A DNA stretch of 64,000 nt from Prunella strophiata (lineage: Eukaryota; Chordata; Aves; Passeriformes; Prunellidae): assembly GCA_036583965.1 (NCBI GenBank), contig JAZBQD010000021.1:20985620-21049619 (forward strand). The letters are read 5' to 3'. A model generated the notes under the pieces. The model was not told the DNA's origin and did not search any database. It saw only the letters and a list, made by a program, of their open reading frames with translations. Shown here piece by piece: positions 43,986-56,873 of the stretch. Positions within the stretch are counted from its first letter, which is position 1. Every line of letters begins with the position of its first letter. A program made the position numbers and the translations under genes.

Positions 43986-46900
43986 CTGCACACCTCACTT
44001 CCATAATGTCCCTGCAAAATCAGTGGGCATTGGGTGTTACTTTTGCAGGGCCTGAACCCCAATGCCAAACCTAACTTGGTTATGATAATATACATACTTA
44101 AATAGGGAAGCTGGTGAAGTAATGTGAATAGCAACAAGACATTTGCAGCAGTGATATGCAGAAATTTTTGATTTCTCCTGAAATGGAAGGTACCAAATCT
44201 TCAGCCTGGACATTTAACCTGCAGAGGTCACTCAGCAGTGAGGGAAGAGTGATCCTGGCAGTGGAGGATCTGCATGGGCTCCTCCACTGGATTCTGCTTT
44301 CTTTACTACTCTGAATCCGCACCCCAGAGTTCAGGGTCTGCATGAAGCAGAGCAGAAGTGTGCAGCCAGGCTTCCCCTGAGGGTATCTGCAGGGGAGTGA
44401 GGGTGCAAGGGATGCTTTGGTTTTGGGTTTGTTTGTTTTTAATACATGGCAAGAGTGGCTTTATGGTGGTAATAAAACACTGGATGAAAACCCAAGTTTC
44501 TGCCAGGGATTATTTGATGTTGGTACTTGGAACTGTGACTTCTGTTTGCAGGTGCAGAAAATGAATGTGACACCTCTCAATCAGGTAGTAAAATGTCATG
44601 TTTCTCCTATTCTTTTTTTTCCCCAAGATTGTATTTACCTGGCAGAATTCCCAACCGTCACTCTAAAATTAATATTCCCAGCTGGGGAAGCTTCCAAGCT
44701 ACTGCTCACCCTCCTCTGAGCTGGCAGAAAGAATTATATCCCTTCCATGTGCTCAACAAGTCCAGCTATTTCCCTTCATTTCCAAAAGACTCCAACTAAA
44801 CATAAATCTGTCTGTAGTCCTGACAGCCCCCAGTCATCTGTTTACCAAAATAAACTTTAAGCATATATTGAAAAATAATTTCTATTGAAATATGCATCCC
44901 TATGGCATTCGAGCTCAGTATTTAATGCCTTTTTTATGGTTAATAATGCATCAAAAGCATTTTGAGTCTCAAGCTGTCATTACATCACATACATGATGTG
45001 CCGGATGTGTTTAATTGACTAAAAAACTTGGAGTCAGTTTTTATTTTAAAAAATACTAATATATGATTACCAAGTCCTACTTTTCCTGATCTGTGTCTTC
45101 CAGTACATTGTCAGCTGGTGGTGGTGCTCACGGAGCTCAGAGAGGGAGGCAGGTCACAGGAACAGGCAAAGCTCTTTGTGCAGAGCCTTTTTTTGAAGCA
45201 GAGTTTGCTGGGATTGGATTTCTGCTAATGGAAAAGCAAGTTAATGCAGTAAAATGATATTAGACCTAGCACATTCTTAAACTGGAGGACTGCCTGAGAG
45301 TCTGAGAGCAGAGTAGAAGGTTCTGCCCCATGGGAGTGTTTTGCTCCCCCTCCTCAGGTGTTTGTTGCCAGGCCTGTGGTGTTTGTAGCCACACCTGTGC
45401 ACTGGGGTCATTGTCACCTGTCATAGTTCCAGGCTGGGCAGCCTGGGGCCTTTTATCTATGGCCTTGTGGACAAATCTAATGCATGGGAAGGTTTTCTTT
45501 GTTTTTTGGTGGTTTTCATCACTCAAAGAACCTAAATACATGTGGAAGACCCTGCTGCAAAATCCCCCCCATATGACTGTGATGTTGTTAGCAAACAGAT
45601 AATTGCTCTTGGAGAAGGACACATTTCCTTCATGCCATGTTTGTGCCTTATTTCACTTCACTTTTTAATGTGGTTGATTCTGTTCTGTTTTGTACCAAGA
45701 AAGTCATTGTCTCCCTTCCCTCTTAGGTCAGTTGTTATGGCTTATTTTTACTTTTTCTTTTAAGTTTCTGTTAAGCCTTTTAAAATACTTTTTGATTGAT
45801 TGGTAGGGCTAAAAATCCTGTGATTATATTCCAGTGGAGGCACAGGAAGGAGGAGAGAAGACTCATGCTTTTGGTCTGAGGTGGTCACATTTGTAAGGGT
45901 GGCGTGAACATGATTTTGGAGCGGTGACTTGGTCATAAGTGGGAATTATTCTGTTAGTGCAGGTTAAACTGAGTGCTCTGGGGACATCTTTGTCCTCTTC
46001 TCAAGAGTAACGCGATGGGGGTTTGAGACAGATCTGTTGGATCCCCCTGATGCTTGGCTCCCATTCTAACTGGCCAGTGCAAGTGCTGATCTCTGCCAGC
46101 TTGGACCCTTGATGCAGACTGGAACATGTGTTTCTTTGGGATAGCTCTGTTAGATGCCTGAAGTGACACCTTTCAGCTCTATTTCTAAACTCCATATTCC
46201 ATGTTTTTTAACTCCTCAAATTTTACATGACAAAGGGGATAATTCCCTAAGCTTTCTTTTGGTTTTCCTATTCCTCCTCTACCTGCTCATCTTGGTCCCA
46301 GCAGCTGCCTCATTTCCTAGTAAGTGTTTGTCATCTCTTAGAGCAGGTGCTGTTCTGTCATCCCTGCTGTGACACTGCCCTCCCTGCTCCCCTGTCCTGG
46401 TTCCACAGCTGGTCTCTGGGTGCCAGGGCAGTGCCTCCAGCAGCAGCAGGGACAGGTTTGCCAGCCCAGGGCTGGGGCAGCCCCCGGGACAGACACGTGT
46501 GCTGTGCCCAGCACCTCCGTGGTGTGCAGCTGCCCTCCCCTGCGCCTGCAGGTGTAACTCTGGCCTCATGTTAATGTTTCCAGGTCAGCTCTGGCAGGGG
46601 ACTGTGAAGGGCCAGTCACTTAATGAACCCCTCGGGGACCTCCCTCAGTTGCTCACAATTTCTCTCCCCCTCGTCAGGCAGGGAAGCACAGCCCATGCTG
46701 TTTCACTCCATCACTTTTTTCCGATGCCTTTTCCGCCTGCTTGCTCCACACAAACAAACCAATTATCAATGAAGACACAAACTGGGGCCTTTTTCCTCGA
46801 AAGCTCCTCCAGCCTTGCCCTTACCCACTTTCACAGGTACACAGCAACTTGCATTTCTTTCTGCCCCTTCTCCCTCTGTCTCTGCCTTGCAGGTGCTGAA

Positions 46901-48130
46901 TTGCCTGTTCCCAGTTGCCCACAGTTTGTATTTCAGATCCAGACCTGCTATTGATCTGTGCAAAGCCAGTCAGTATCCACATGCATGTGCTTGTGTGTGT
47001 GAGCTCTTACACGAGCCCAGGAAAAGAGACCTGGGGTCACTCATTCATTGGAGAATTTCATTGTTTCCTTTGGATGGAAGTGACCTTACCTGCATGTGTT
47101 TCAGACAAAAATACCCCCCAAATCATCTGTTCATCCCCAGTTTACATCAGTGAGGCTTTAATGTACCATAAAATGGTCACAATACCACTGGACATGGCTG
47201 GTTTGTGTGTGCTGCGTGCAGGCAAGTTTGTTTTCTGAGGATGCAGATGTGTCTCTGTCTTCTTGTAACACTAAACATTTCACATGGAGTGTGAGATGAC
47301 AGCTGGGACCATCTGGAGTCTTTGTCCAGTTCTGGAGCCATGCCCTGGTGTTGGATCTGTACTTTGTGGGTGGAAATATGGCATCATGCATATTTAATAT
47401 AAGGAAATCAAATTGATCAAATCTTCCCCAAGTGTATCTGTAGCTGAGGTTCCCTTTACCTCACACTGGCTGCCTCTGGCATTCTGTGCAGCTTCTCTGC
47501 ACACCTCAATGCACTGATCAACCCCCTGGCACCTTTGTGAGGCTGTGGAATCACCTTGGACAGCTTTAGATGGCAAAAGTGGGAGGTGACCTGCATCAAA
47601 CCAGTAACTTCCTTGGAATGAGAAGCTGCAAGAAAGGACTCTAAGCTGTGTAGGGTTCTGTCAAGGTATCACATGTTTGAGGGAAATGTGCCTCCAGCCT
47701 CAGTGGCATGTGCTCCAAGTGCTTTCTGTGCCACCAGCATCTCTCATCCCCTCGTGCCCTGTGTGAAATAATTTATTCCTGCACTCAGGCAAGCCCTGTT
47801 TCCCAAGGCCAGTGTCTGTTCCTTTGAGGAAGGGCTCTTCTGGGCTTCCCTGCTGGTTCATCCCTCGCTCCCGCTGCTGACCGTGGGGTGTCTGACCATG
47901 GCATGTCTCTGCAAGGGCTTTCCTGGCCCACCCACAGCTCCCCTGCTTGGGGAAGGCCGAGCTGCTGCTGCTGGAAGGGGCTCTTGGCAGGGCAGCTGGT
48001 CCCTGGTTGGAATGAGCCCGGTGTGTCTCTGTGCCTGGGGCTGGCTCCTTCTCCTCGCTGCAGACGCGGGCACTGTGCGGGGGCTGGTGGGTACCAGCCC
48101 CATCTCCAGGAACCTCCTTCAGAACGGGCT
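43986..48130. other. Gene-free stretch
   Basis: AT-rich and possibly constrained at 44860-45070. The rest is mixed, with GC-richer sections at 46360-46560 and 47870-48120. Frames are all below 155 codons, mostly overlapping, and unlike known proteins. No named repeat is recognised. Confidence 0.4.
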
Positions 48131-48430
48131 GCCTAGATAAGAGTCATTCTATCAGTAGTGAAATTCCTATTTTAATGTAATTTTACAGACCCTGATTCAG
48201 TGTCCCTTAACTGCAGCTTGTTATTTCTGGCATTAGAGGGTAAAAAAAAAATAGCTTCTGGGCATGTGACACTATTCACAGGCCTTTAATGTCAGAAATA
48301 ATGATCATGTTAAATTGGAGCTCATTACGACGAAATGAGACCTCATTGAGCCCTCTTTTTGGGGGGTTGTTTAATGATTTTCCTTTTTCTCTCCTTTTTT
48401 TTCTTCTAAGTAGCCCTGAATTGGTACACT
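48131..48430. promoter_or_regulatory. Candidate conserved non-coding element
   Basis: A non-repetitive AT-leaning segment with motifs such as ATGATCATGTTAAATTGG (near 48300) and GCTCATTACGACG (near 48320). No open frame or repeat explains it. Conservation is inferred from texture. Confidence 0.35.
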
Positions 48431-49110
48431 GGGGGAGAAGCTGGGAGGTTTGGTGGTAAATTTAAATCGCAAGAACTGTATACCTTTAAAATCTATTAAA
48501 AAAAAAAAAAAAAAGGATCCTGATTTTTCTACTGTTCTCCCCAAGTACTCTGGTCCTTTGTTACGTTTTTAGTTATAGAAATTTCTCGCACCTCTTAAGG
48601 CCACTAATAATGGTGATATCTAAGGCAACTACAAAACATATTTGGGACTTTATTTCAAGCACTACTTTTCTCATAATGAACATGAGGATCCCATTTTCCA
48701 GTCTTTTCTCTGATCACATTCAGAAGGGCGGAAGCTCCTCCTGTGAGAACTGCACTGAAGCAGCTCAGCAGTGTGGATGGAGCTGTGTGAGACCAGGCAG
48801 GTGCCCACACACCCCACCCTTCTCAGGGGCCCCACGGCCGCCAGCATTGCCAGCTCTGGAGTGTTTCTGGACATCTGGCACAGCTGTGTGTCCTGCCAGC
48901 CCTGTGTCCTGTTGGTGGCCTCTCCACCCCTTGTGCATTTGCCATTTCTCTGCCCAGATGTGCTATAGGAGAAAGAGGCTGTCGTTCAGAGGGAAAGTAG
49001 TTTCAATACATTTGTTGGGATAAAACCAATCTCTGCCTAAGGGATTTTCTTGTAAACCTAAGGGTTTTTCTTGTCTGAGATGAGTGACAAGTGTTGCTGA
49101 AATCAAGAGG
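48431..49110. other. Gene-free stretch with A17 run
   Basis: An A17 run lies at 48498-48514. The rest is mixed sequence without a gene. Confidence 0.4.
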
Positions 49111-49840
49111 TGACACAAAAACTGTGGAGATATGGGGTGGTGTGATCAGCAGTGGGCTTCAGATACACTTGGCCTAACTGCAGCCAACACAGAAAAGGAG
49201 AGCTTTAATAAACAACTCAAAAATAGTGAATTTATTTTATGGGTCTTAGAGAAGGCCCAGTTAAAAGAGCAGCACAGGAAAGAACATGAATACAGAAAAG
49301 AATTTTCATGGGGGCTGATGGAAAGAAAAGTGCAGGGATGGAATTAGCTGCTGGATACTGAAGAAGAAGTGGTAAAGAGTGGATCATAAGGGACTATAAA
49401 GGAGGGAGATTATATATATGCACTAAAAAGGAAGCACCTGTAGATGGTTGCAATGCCACCATACTAAACGTGAAAGATTTTTTTTGCCCTGGCTCTCAGA
49501 GGAATAAGAAGCTGTTAAGACTGGAGAAAGGATGTTTCCATTGTGTGTGTGACAAGCAATGGGTGTCTAGGCAAGTATTTAAGCTATAAAGATGTTAAGT
49601 ATAAGATTTTTAGGAGTGTTAGAAAGAAAGTCAACAGAAGACAAAAATCTGAGAATGATGGCAGAGAAAAGCTGAAGTGAAAGCTGATGGCTGAGATAGT
49701 TCCTTCAGTGTCAAGGTATTTGAGAAAGCTGAGAGTGAAAAAGGCTCTGCAGGGCAGATTAGGACCTCTGCTCCAGCTGAATGGGGTGCTTGATGTGATG
49801 GACAAGATTTTGAATTATACCTTCAGATAAAGGGATAGAC
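49111..49840. other. Purine-rich stretch, possible ancient repeat
   Basis: The plus strand is strongly purine-rich over about 700 bp, with repeated GAAAG, GGAGAG and AAAGAGTGG words. Pyrimidine-rich coding-like frames therefore appear on minus. The texture resembles a very old retroelement body, but no family-specific motif is left that I can name. Confidence 0.3.
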
Positions 49841-51337
49841 CTTTGAATCCTCACCAAGAGGCAACTGCATCTGTATTTGTGGTTGAGAACATCCCTCCCC
49901 TCCTGCTCCATAACACATCTATACGTGTATATATGTACAGCTATATGGGATGTGCTGTGGGTTTTCTTGCAAGGAATTTTAGGTCATGGAGGACAGAAAA
50001 ACTGGCTGCTGTTGATGTTTGGTCACTGAGAGAGGGGTGGAGAAGCTCAGCTCCTGTCCTGTGCCAAGGTTCTGGGGAGCCAAGGGGCACCTGGGCAGAG
50101 AACCCCTTGTGTTCTGGTGATCCTGCACACTGACAGCTTGAAGCTGTAAGGAGCCGTCTGTCTCTCTACACGTGCTCTGAAATGACCCAGAAATGGGCGT
50201 TTTTAGGAAAATGACTCCCTGTTCTGCCTCCACTTCGCCTCGGCATTGCTGGTGCCACCATGACTGTTATTTAGCTCAGAGAAAACAACACTTGAATTGT
50301 GTTTAGCATCTTCCAGTGTAAAGAAAAATCTTGAAGATAATTATTTGTATCCAAATTATTTTTCATTCTTTAGCAGATGTTTTCAGACTTCAAATATGTT
50401 GTTTTCTGCAAGTGCTGCATAATAAATTAATTGTTTAATTAGTAATAGATGTGTCACTCCTGGGAGCAAATCCCTTACTTTGAACAAGTAAACCAGACAC
50501 CCCTTTCATGTTTAATATGTTGGGTTTAAGACTTTTACCTCTTTTAAAATACATGCACTTCCATAGATCAGATAATACCTTAAACTATTGTCAGTGATTA
50601 TGTGAGATCTCATAACACAGAATGGAGCAAAGTACAGACATTTCTTCACTTTAATCAGCAATAAAAGCAGGAAAAAATTAGAATTTGCTTCCCATCAGTG
50701 AGTCTCCTGCACATGTTCCACCTACTCTAAGGGGTCCTCATTATCATAGATATGAAAATCTCAGCTCTGAAAATCTTTGTAACATAATCCAGCATGAAAA
50801 CATCATCTTGTTGTGGAAGGAAATTAAGGCACAGAGTCTCATGGAACTGGAAAACCTTTGACCCAAGAGTGGCCTTCTCACTGGGGAAACACTGACCCAA
50901 GACATTGGCCTTCCTGGTAGGAAATGTTCTTCTTGAGCCCAGAAACAGAAGGAGCCATGATGACCACTTCAGCTCCATTGTACAGGAGCTTTTTTATGAG
51001 GAAGGTTTTGTTTCAAAACTATTCCTATATTCATATCTTTCATGATTTAACTCTTTATAACTACAAAATCTTCAGTATGAGTATCTAGTGATCCTAGAGA
51101 ACCAATTCAGACAGTATTGACCTTTTTTTGCATGGATGCCTTGCTTCCACCTTGCCAATAGGAATTGCTGCTTTCATCAGAAGAGTTTTCCTTATCCATG
51201 GGGTATGGTCCTGGAGAGGAGAGGCCTTCAGAAGAGCTAGGTTAGTTTTAGGGATTGCCTCCTCCTAGACAGGAGGTCCAGCAGGATTGCAGAAATAATA
51301 CCCAAGCGTGCTCATCTCTGGTGACAGGGTGTGGGTG
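49841..51337. other. Gene-free stretch
   Basis: AT-rich at 50280-50480, otherwise mixed. No gene, RNA or named repeat is visible. Confidence 0.35.
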
Positions 51338-51400
51338 GGTCACAGGTTGGACTCTGGTCTGGGAGGGCTTTTCCAGCCACAGTGACTGGGATTCTGATAC
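51338..51400 (+). mobile_element. CR1 LINE, 3'-end fragment
   Basis: The sequence reads in CR1 sense: GGTTGGACTCTGGTCTGGG, GAGGGCTTTTCCAGCCAC, then a degenerate terminus GGGATTCTGAT in place of the ATTCTATG-type repeats. About 63 bp is recognisable. It is 5' truncated and diverged. Confidence 0.75.
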
Positions 51401-52000
51401 AGGTGTAGGAGACAATCTGGGGCTGCTGTTGGATGTGTCTGCTTGTGCTGAGGAACGTGTGGCTGTATCCATAGCAGCACTCAAGCATATCTGAGACTTG
51501 AAATGTGCTTTAGGTTTGGGGAGCACTGCCTCAAGAGAAGGCTGTGGTGAGAGTGTGCCAAGTGGTAAGTCACAGCATCAAGGTTCAGCCTGGCAGTGTC
51601 CTGGTTGAAGGACAGTGTTTGTGACATGGCAAGTTTTAATAGTTAAATGTGTTGGTAAAAAGAGGAGGAGAGAGAATCAGGAAAATTGCAAAATTTTAAG
51701 GAGCAGTTCAGAATTTACCAAGTGTGAAGGAATCCAAAGAATCCTGAGTCCCTCCTGTGCTGTCAGCTTGGCACTGCTATCCCTAGTTCTTGGTGACCCA
51801 GCCCAGGACAACATTGCCTCTTTGCCCAGCTCCGCAGGGACACTTGGCTGTGGTGGGGTATGCAGGATGTACAGCTACCTGCTGCAAGGAGGTGGGAGAC
51901 CTAACAGTTATTGAACCAAAGCTGAGTTCTCATGAAACATCCCCTTGACTGGTGTTACCCTGGGCTGGGTGTTCGCAGGTGACCAGGGTGTGGCAGCTCT
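51401..52000. other. Gene-free stretch
   Basis: Mixed sequence without a recognisable feature. Confidence 0.35.
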
Positions 52001-52420
52001 TTTTCCAGCGCTCTCCCCTGGCACACCCCTCTCCCTGAGCTTTGTTATCTATCCAAATTGTTAGCAGGAAAGATAGATGTATGCAAAGCGCTTTCACTGA
52101 GTCCAAGCTGGAACAGCTGTCAGAGATGCAATCCCACTTAGTTGGTCTTCATAAAATGCGTGCGGCATTTTTAAGAGTCTGGATAAAGGGTAAAGGCAAA
52201 CTGCGCCCATTTAGCAGGAGGCAGCATGTGACAGCTGACAAAGTGACAGTGGGCCCCTGAACAGCCCATGTCACTCTTCAGCAGGAGGCCCTGAAATGCC
52301 CATTTTAATTTAAATGTTATTTTCAAATAAAATTGCCACTTTGGGATAATTGCTTCGTACTGTGTAACTTTGAGAACACCGTACCGAGCAAAGTGGGTGC
52401 AGCTTTCCTTATTGTTGTTC
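52001..52420. promoter_or_regulatory. Candidate conserved non-coding element
   Basis: From about 52040 to 52400 the sequence is complex and non-repetitive, with two CAGCAGGAGGC-like words (near 52194 and 52269) and ATTTTAATTTAAATG at about 52302. It looks more constrained than its surroundings. No coding signal is apparent. Confidence 0.3.
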
Positions 52421-53000
52421 TTATTTGTTATTGTGTGGCACCATATGGGGCTGCAGCCCCGTGCTCTAGGTGGTCCTCAGCTCTGCCTGCTGCACAAATC
52501 AGCCTTTTGTTCTGGGAGCCATTGTTTTAAAAAACAGAACAACACACAGCCCCCCACCCTGCTCCCCAAGCCCCACGCAAGGTGAGGGCCAGGAATTGGG
52601 GTGATCTCAGCCACGAGCACTGTTTGGGGGTTGCTGGCGCAGTTTGCTGGTGACCACATCCACATCGACAGGCACGACACAAACGCTTGTTTTCCTTTGT
52701 GCAGAGTGACTTGGGAGTCTTTTAAATTGAAAGCTCCACTAACTATTCACTTTCCCTTGTCTTTCTGGCCTCTAGAGCATTCTGGTATGGCACAAACAAA
52801 AAAAGCAAAGCGTTCTGCAAATGAAATCAGTGTGTTTACAAATTCTGGTTATTTAAATCTTCCCCTCATTTGGAGAGGAAAGTGTCACTGATGGCTGCGA
52901 TGGGTGTGTAAGGTGCTTTTCCTTGTGTTTTGGTTTTTGATACCCTGAGGCTCGGGATGTCCTGGTAACGGAGTGGAGAGGTCAGGAGAGTGGCAGTGAG
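52421..53000. other. Gene-free stretch
   Basis: No recognisable repeat or gene. Short open frames only. Confidence 0.35.
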
Positions 53001-53450
53001 AGCCTCCATCTAATTCACACCTTGGCACCAGCACGCTGGGGCTGACACGTCCAATTTGCGGTGGCACTGTGTGACAGGTGTCAGCGCTCGGCAGCCGCAC
53101 AGGAGCACACACGGCTGCGGAGTCGGGAGAGAGGGGATGATTGAACATTCTGCAAATGAGACACCCAGGGAAAGAAAAACACACGCGCGCCCGCGCACCC
53201 GCACACAACAATTCCGCAGGAAATCTGGGCTAATTAACGCCTGCTGTTGCCTGATGCGTGGCACGGCCCCTCAAGGACTCCTTGCCATTCGAGAGTTGAA
53301 AACATGTCAGGAGGCTCTTCTTTTCTCTTGCATGAAGAATATTATGACATTTTAGTGCTAAAAAAAGTTATGATAACTTTCTGAGTTTTCATAGCAAGTT
53401 GTGAAACTTCTTAAAGTTCAGCATTACCAGCTGCATCCCTTCCCTTCCCA
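53001..53450. promoter_or_regulatory. Candidate conserved block with Z-DNA-prone core
   Basis: A CpG-bearing, non-repetitive segment. At 53179-53206 there is an alternating purine-pyrimidine run (ACACACGCGCGC, then CCGCGCACCCGCACAC) of the sort that favours Z-DNA. The sequence to its right (53210-53300) is complex and may be constrained. Confidence 0.35.
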
Positions 53451-54335
53451 TCTTGTGAATTAATCAGGTCACCTGGCCAGACACACCTCCTGAAATCCGA
53501 CCTTCTCCTGGATACGTGGCTGTGTCCTGTGCTTCCCTCTTGGCCTGCAGAACAGGGTCTTTGCCTTCCATGCCCATGGCAGAAATGATCCTTTCAAATT
53601 TGCTGTTGGTACCATTGGCTGTGGAACTGACCATTGACTTTTGGGACTGGCTTCCCCAGATGACCAGTAGCCAAATGCCATAGGTGTTACCTTCTCCATC
53701 CAGGGAGACAAAGGCTGCAGAAACTTGGGGCACTCTCTGTGCCTGGTGCTGGGTTCAACCATCATTGGTGCATCTGGTAATGTGTGCTGGGAGCAGCACC
53801 ATTTGCAGCTGAGAAAAATTTGCTGGAGAAGAGCAGGGGTGTTTCCATGGTTCTCCTTAAATTCTGGTGGTGATGGGGAAGAAGCAATTCCCAGGTACAT
53901 GTTTATAGAGCACGGCCCTGGCCTGGCTGCCCAGGGCTCTGGAGAGGCTTGGGATGCATCTGGTGTGTCTGTGGCTGTGAGGGGCACAGCCCGTGCCAGC
54001 CATTCCTAATGAACTTTGCATTAGTGTCACGAGAGGAAGATTCCCAGATCTTAAATTTGCCTGGAACGTGAGAAATGCAGCTTGATCCTAACTCTGCATC
54101 CTATGACCTTCCCATCACAGCATCTGTCGTGGTGCAGCTCTGTGGCTTTGTGCTTCCCTGGAACTGAATTCTAGAATGGGTTAGCAGTGGGGGACTGCGA
54201 TACTTGAAATTTGTCTGAAGTGGGAGGATCCCATCATTTGGAGAAACAGCTCTGTACAATGCTGCAAATCAACGGGACACAGGATTGTCCTGCTGAGAAA
54301 GTCAGCAGAGCCAAAACTGAATTTAAAAGAAGCCT
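53451..54335. other. Gene-free stretch with overlapping minus frames
   Basis: Two minus frames overlap here: 172 codons (53469-53987) and 89 codons (53464-53733). The shorter contains LDGEGNTYGIWLLVIWG, which looks protein-like, but I know no family with it and the rest of the frame is featureless. I treat both as unproven. Confidence 0.3.
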
Positions 54336-54368
54336 TTATTATTGTTATTATTTTTATTATTATTATTC
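54336..54368. repeat. (TTA)n microsatellite, interrupted
   Basis: About ten TTA-type units broken by G and extra T bases. Ordinary trinucleotide repeat. Confidence 0.85.
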
Positions 54369-55489
54369 ATGTCAGGGCTCCGTTGGGAAAATCTTTATCT
54401 GCATTAAAACGTACATAAGAAGAGGAAAGAAGAAAAGGCCAAGAAGAGGGTGTACTACAAAGCATCCCTTTGAGCTCAGCTCCATGCCTCTGTAAAGTTC
54501 ATTGCCAGGCTCTTTGCAGGGAGAGATTTTGGGTTCAAGGTTGAGCTGGAGACGTTTCCTGGCAGAATGTATATCCCCTGATCACACCTTTAGGAGATTA
54601 TCCCATCATTAAATATTTGTAGGATAACAGGAGAAGCCTAATTTAGTTTTTGTTTCTTTTTCTCTGTGGTTTAATCACAGATGAAAGAGACTAATAGCAC
54701 TACAGAGCTTTCTGGTGATCAAAGGCCAATCAATCCTCTTTGTGGAGTAATTAACTATTTGCTAAACTTGCAGAATTGATTTCCATTTAGGGCTAAGAGA
54801 GAGGGTTTTAAATGAAGACCGATTTACCAGGCATGAGGAGGGAATCTCAGCACTGATGCCAGGAGATACTCAGAGTGATGAATTGGAGCCTGCTAATTGG
54901 AGGATGAAAAATACAGCTGGAATCTGGCCCCGTTTGCTCCTACTTTGGTGGAAGACAGGAAAAGGGAAATCAGGCTGAGAACCTGACAGATGGCTTTGTG
55001 CAGCAGCAGCAGGAGAGCACAGTGTGGTTGGAGCAGCGTCCGACTGGCTGAGGAAACATGGACGGAGCCAGCACAGGACTTGGGTTGCAGTGAATCCATC
55101 ATCCAGGTAGATGTTCTGTCAAGGAATGGTTCTGGCTGCTCAGGCACAGCTTTGGCCTGGTTGCAACTGTACTACTTCCCTCAATACAAAATCAGTCAGG
55201 CAGCTTTGTATGGCTGCAGCTTTAGTTTGCCAAGAAATGTTTAGCACTATGGACTAAATCATGGCTTTTTGAAAATCTGAGGGGTAGAACATCCTTTGGC
55301 ACTCCGGAGTGGAGATACGGGGGGTGGTCTGTGTTCAGAAGTGCTGCAGCCTCAGAAGGATGATCAGGATGCTGGGCCTTACCTGGGAGTGTCCAAATGG
55401 GCAGCTTAGTTATCAGGCAGTCAGACTGTTTATGGATATGAGGCATCTTCTACCAGCAGAGGAACTAAAAAGTTTGGAATTCATACTCC
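54369..55489. other. Gene-free stretch
   Basis: The part 54590-54830 is AT-leaning and complex, and might be constrained. The remainder, especially 55250-55490, may be more distant 5' sequence of the old CR1 copy that follows. Confidence 0.3.
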
Positions 55490-55880
55490 ATGATAGTAAA
55501 TGGGATGAAGAAATGCAGTAGCACCTTGTAATCTGTGAGTGGCACAGGAAAAATTATTGGGGAACAATGAGAAGAAGCAAGTGAGATATTCACCAAACAG
55601 AGAAAGTTAAACCAAAGACAAATTGGTCCCTTTACTTAGAGCACAGAATTAACTCATGGAATGTATTGCACAGGATATTGTGGAGGACAGAAGAATAAAT
55701 GAGTTCAGGATAGATGAAATTTGTGGGGAAGAGGTGCATTGGTGGGTACTGAACACAGGAGCTAGATGAAATACCAGCTGGGGAGTCCCTGAGCAACTGC
55801 CCATGTGCCCTGTTCTCTGGCCATGGCTGGAGACAGGACCCTGGCTTTCAGCTGGACCCAGCGTGGTGGTTCTCAGTCCC
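55490..55880 (+). mobile_element. Old CR1 LINE (ancient amniote-type subfamily), 3' portion
   Basis: From about 55600 the sense strand matches the 3' part of the old CR1 types shared by birds, turtles and crocodilians. Translated, ATTGCACAGGATATTGTGG onward reads CIAQDIVEDRRINEFR, like the SLPQDVVEARSINGFK pattern of ORF2. Further right are TGCCCTGTTCTCTGGCCATG and GGCTTTCAGCTGGACCCAGC, which correspond to the TGCCCTGTTCTGTTC and GGTCTGACCCAGT blocks of the family. The 5' limit is uncertain. It is clearly older than the songbird-type copies. Confidence 0.8.
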
Positions 55881-56130
55881 CATCCTGTGGTGTTTGGAGC
55901 CCTGCATTGTCAGGGCATGGGGCAGCAGCACTTGGAAGTCCCAGGCAGGTACCTTCTGGGTTTTGGGGGCTCTTTGTACAGCTCTCAGAACTCCAGACCT
56001 TCCAGGGTCACCTCCTGGCTCTCCGAGTAAGTCCAAACGTTCCCTGAGAAAAACCAAATTAGAGGAAACACGGTAAATCTGATCTTGCTCCATCCAGTCG
56101 GTGCACAAATCTGATGTTAGTGTATCATGG
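55881..56130. other. Gene-free stretch
   Basis: No recognisable feature. Frames are short. Confidence 0.3.
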
Positions 56131-56720
56131 AGAAATTTGGCTCTCCTGTGTCAGAAGATCTGTAGGAGCCCATGTGCAGCAGCAGCTGCGCAGGCGTTGT
56201 TGCAGCGCTGGTGTCGAGATGATTGTATTTGCTTGTCATAAATTGAATTCGCCCATTAGAGAGCTAAGACTTGATTTTTTTCATTAACACACAAAGCTGG
56301 AAGGGAAAGTTTCTTCTGAGGTCCCTCCAGACCTCTTTAAGCAGGGGTATAATTATTCTCTGTTGAGAAAGAGCAAAAGGAATTCCAGAGCTGTTTAAAC
56401 AATTAGGAGTGGAGTTGTGCCTCCTGCGCTGCCCGGCGGCCTGGGCGGCCTCGCTGCAGGGTAATTGCGTTAGGGACCCGTGCACTGCCTGAAAATCAAT
56501 TCTGTTGGGCCAGCGTGTTTGTTGGGAAATCCACTCAGGCAATTGAGGAGTCCATTAGGCTGCGGGCCCCGTGCGTGACCTCCCCAGGATTGGGGTTGAC
56601 ACTTGAACGAAGGCGTTTGTCCAGCTAAAGGACAGTGCTACCAGCAGACTCTTATCTCCCCTAAATTGGATTACTCAGATCTGCTTGTTCTCTTTAAAGA
56701 TAGCTGCTTCAGGTTTTTTA
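56131..56720. promoter_or_regulatory. Candidate conserved non-coding block
   Basis: Complex sequence. It has CpG-bearing parts (56180-56220 and 56425-56480) and AT-rich parts with ATTGAATTCGCCCATTAG near 56243, and many mixed homeodomain-like cores. No frame or repeat explains it. It resembles other putative enhancers of the window. Confidence 0.35.
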
Positions 56721-56873
56721 CCCCTCTCTTCCTGTCTGTCTGAGACAGTTACCTGTGATTACTGTTAACATCCCCTCCTCAGCTGTTCTAGGCCGTTACT
56801 GGCTGATAGTGCCCTGTGGGCTGGCCTGCATCAGGGAGTCTGTTCTTCCAGCCCTTCTCCACCAACGGGCTCC
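56721..56873. other. Short gene-free linker
   Basis: Mixed sequence between a candidate conserved block and a CR1 copy. Nothing specific is visible. Confidence 0.3.

Noticed and set aside
53464..53987. Overlapping 172- and 89-codon minus frames
   Set aside because: Two frames cover the same DNA, neither matches a known family, and no exon borders or repeat signature were found.
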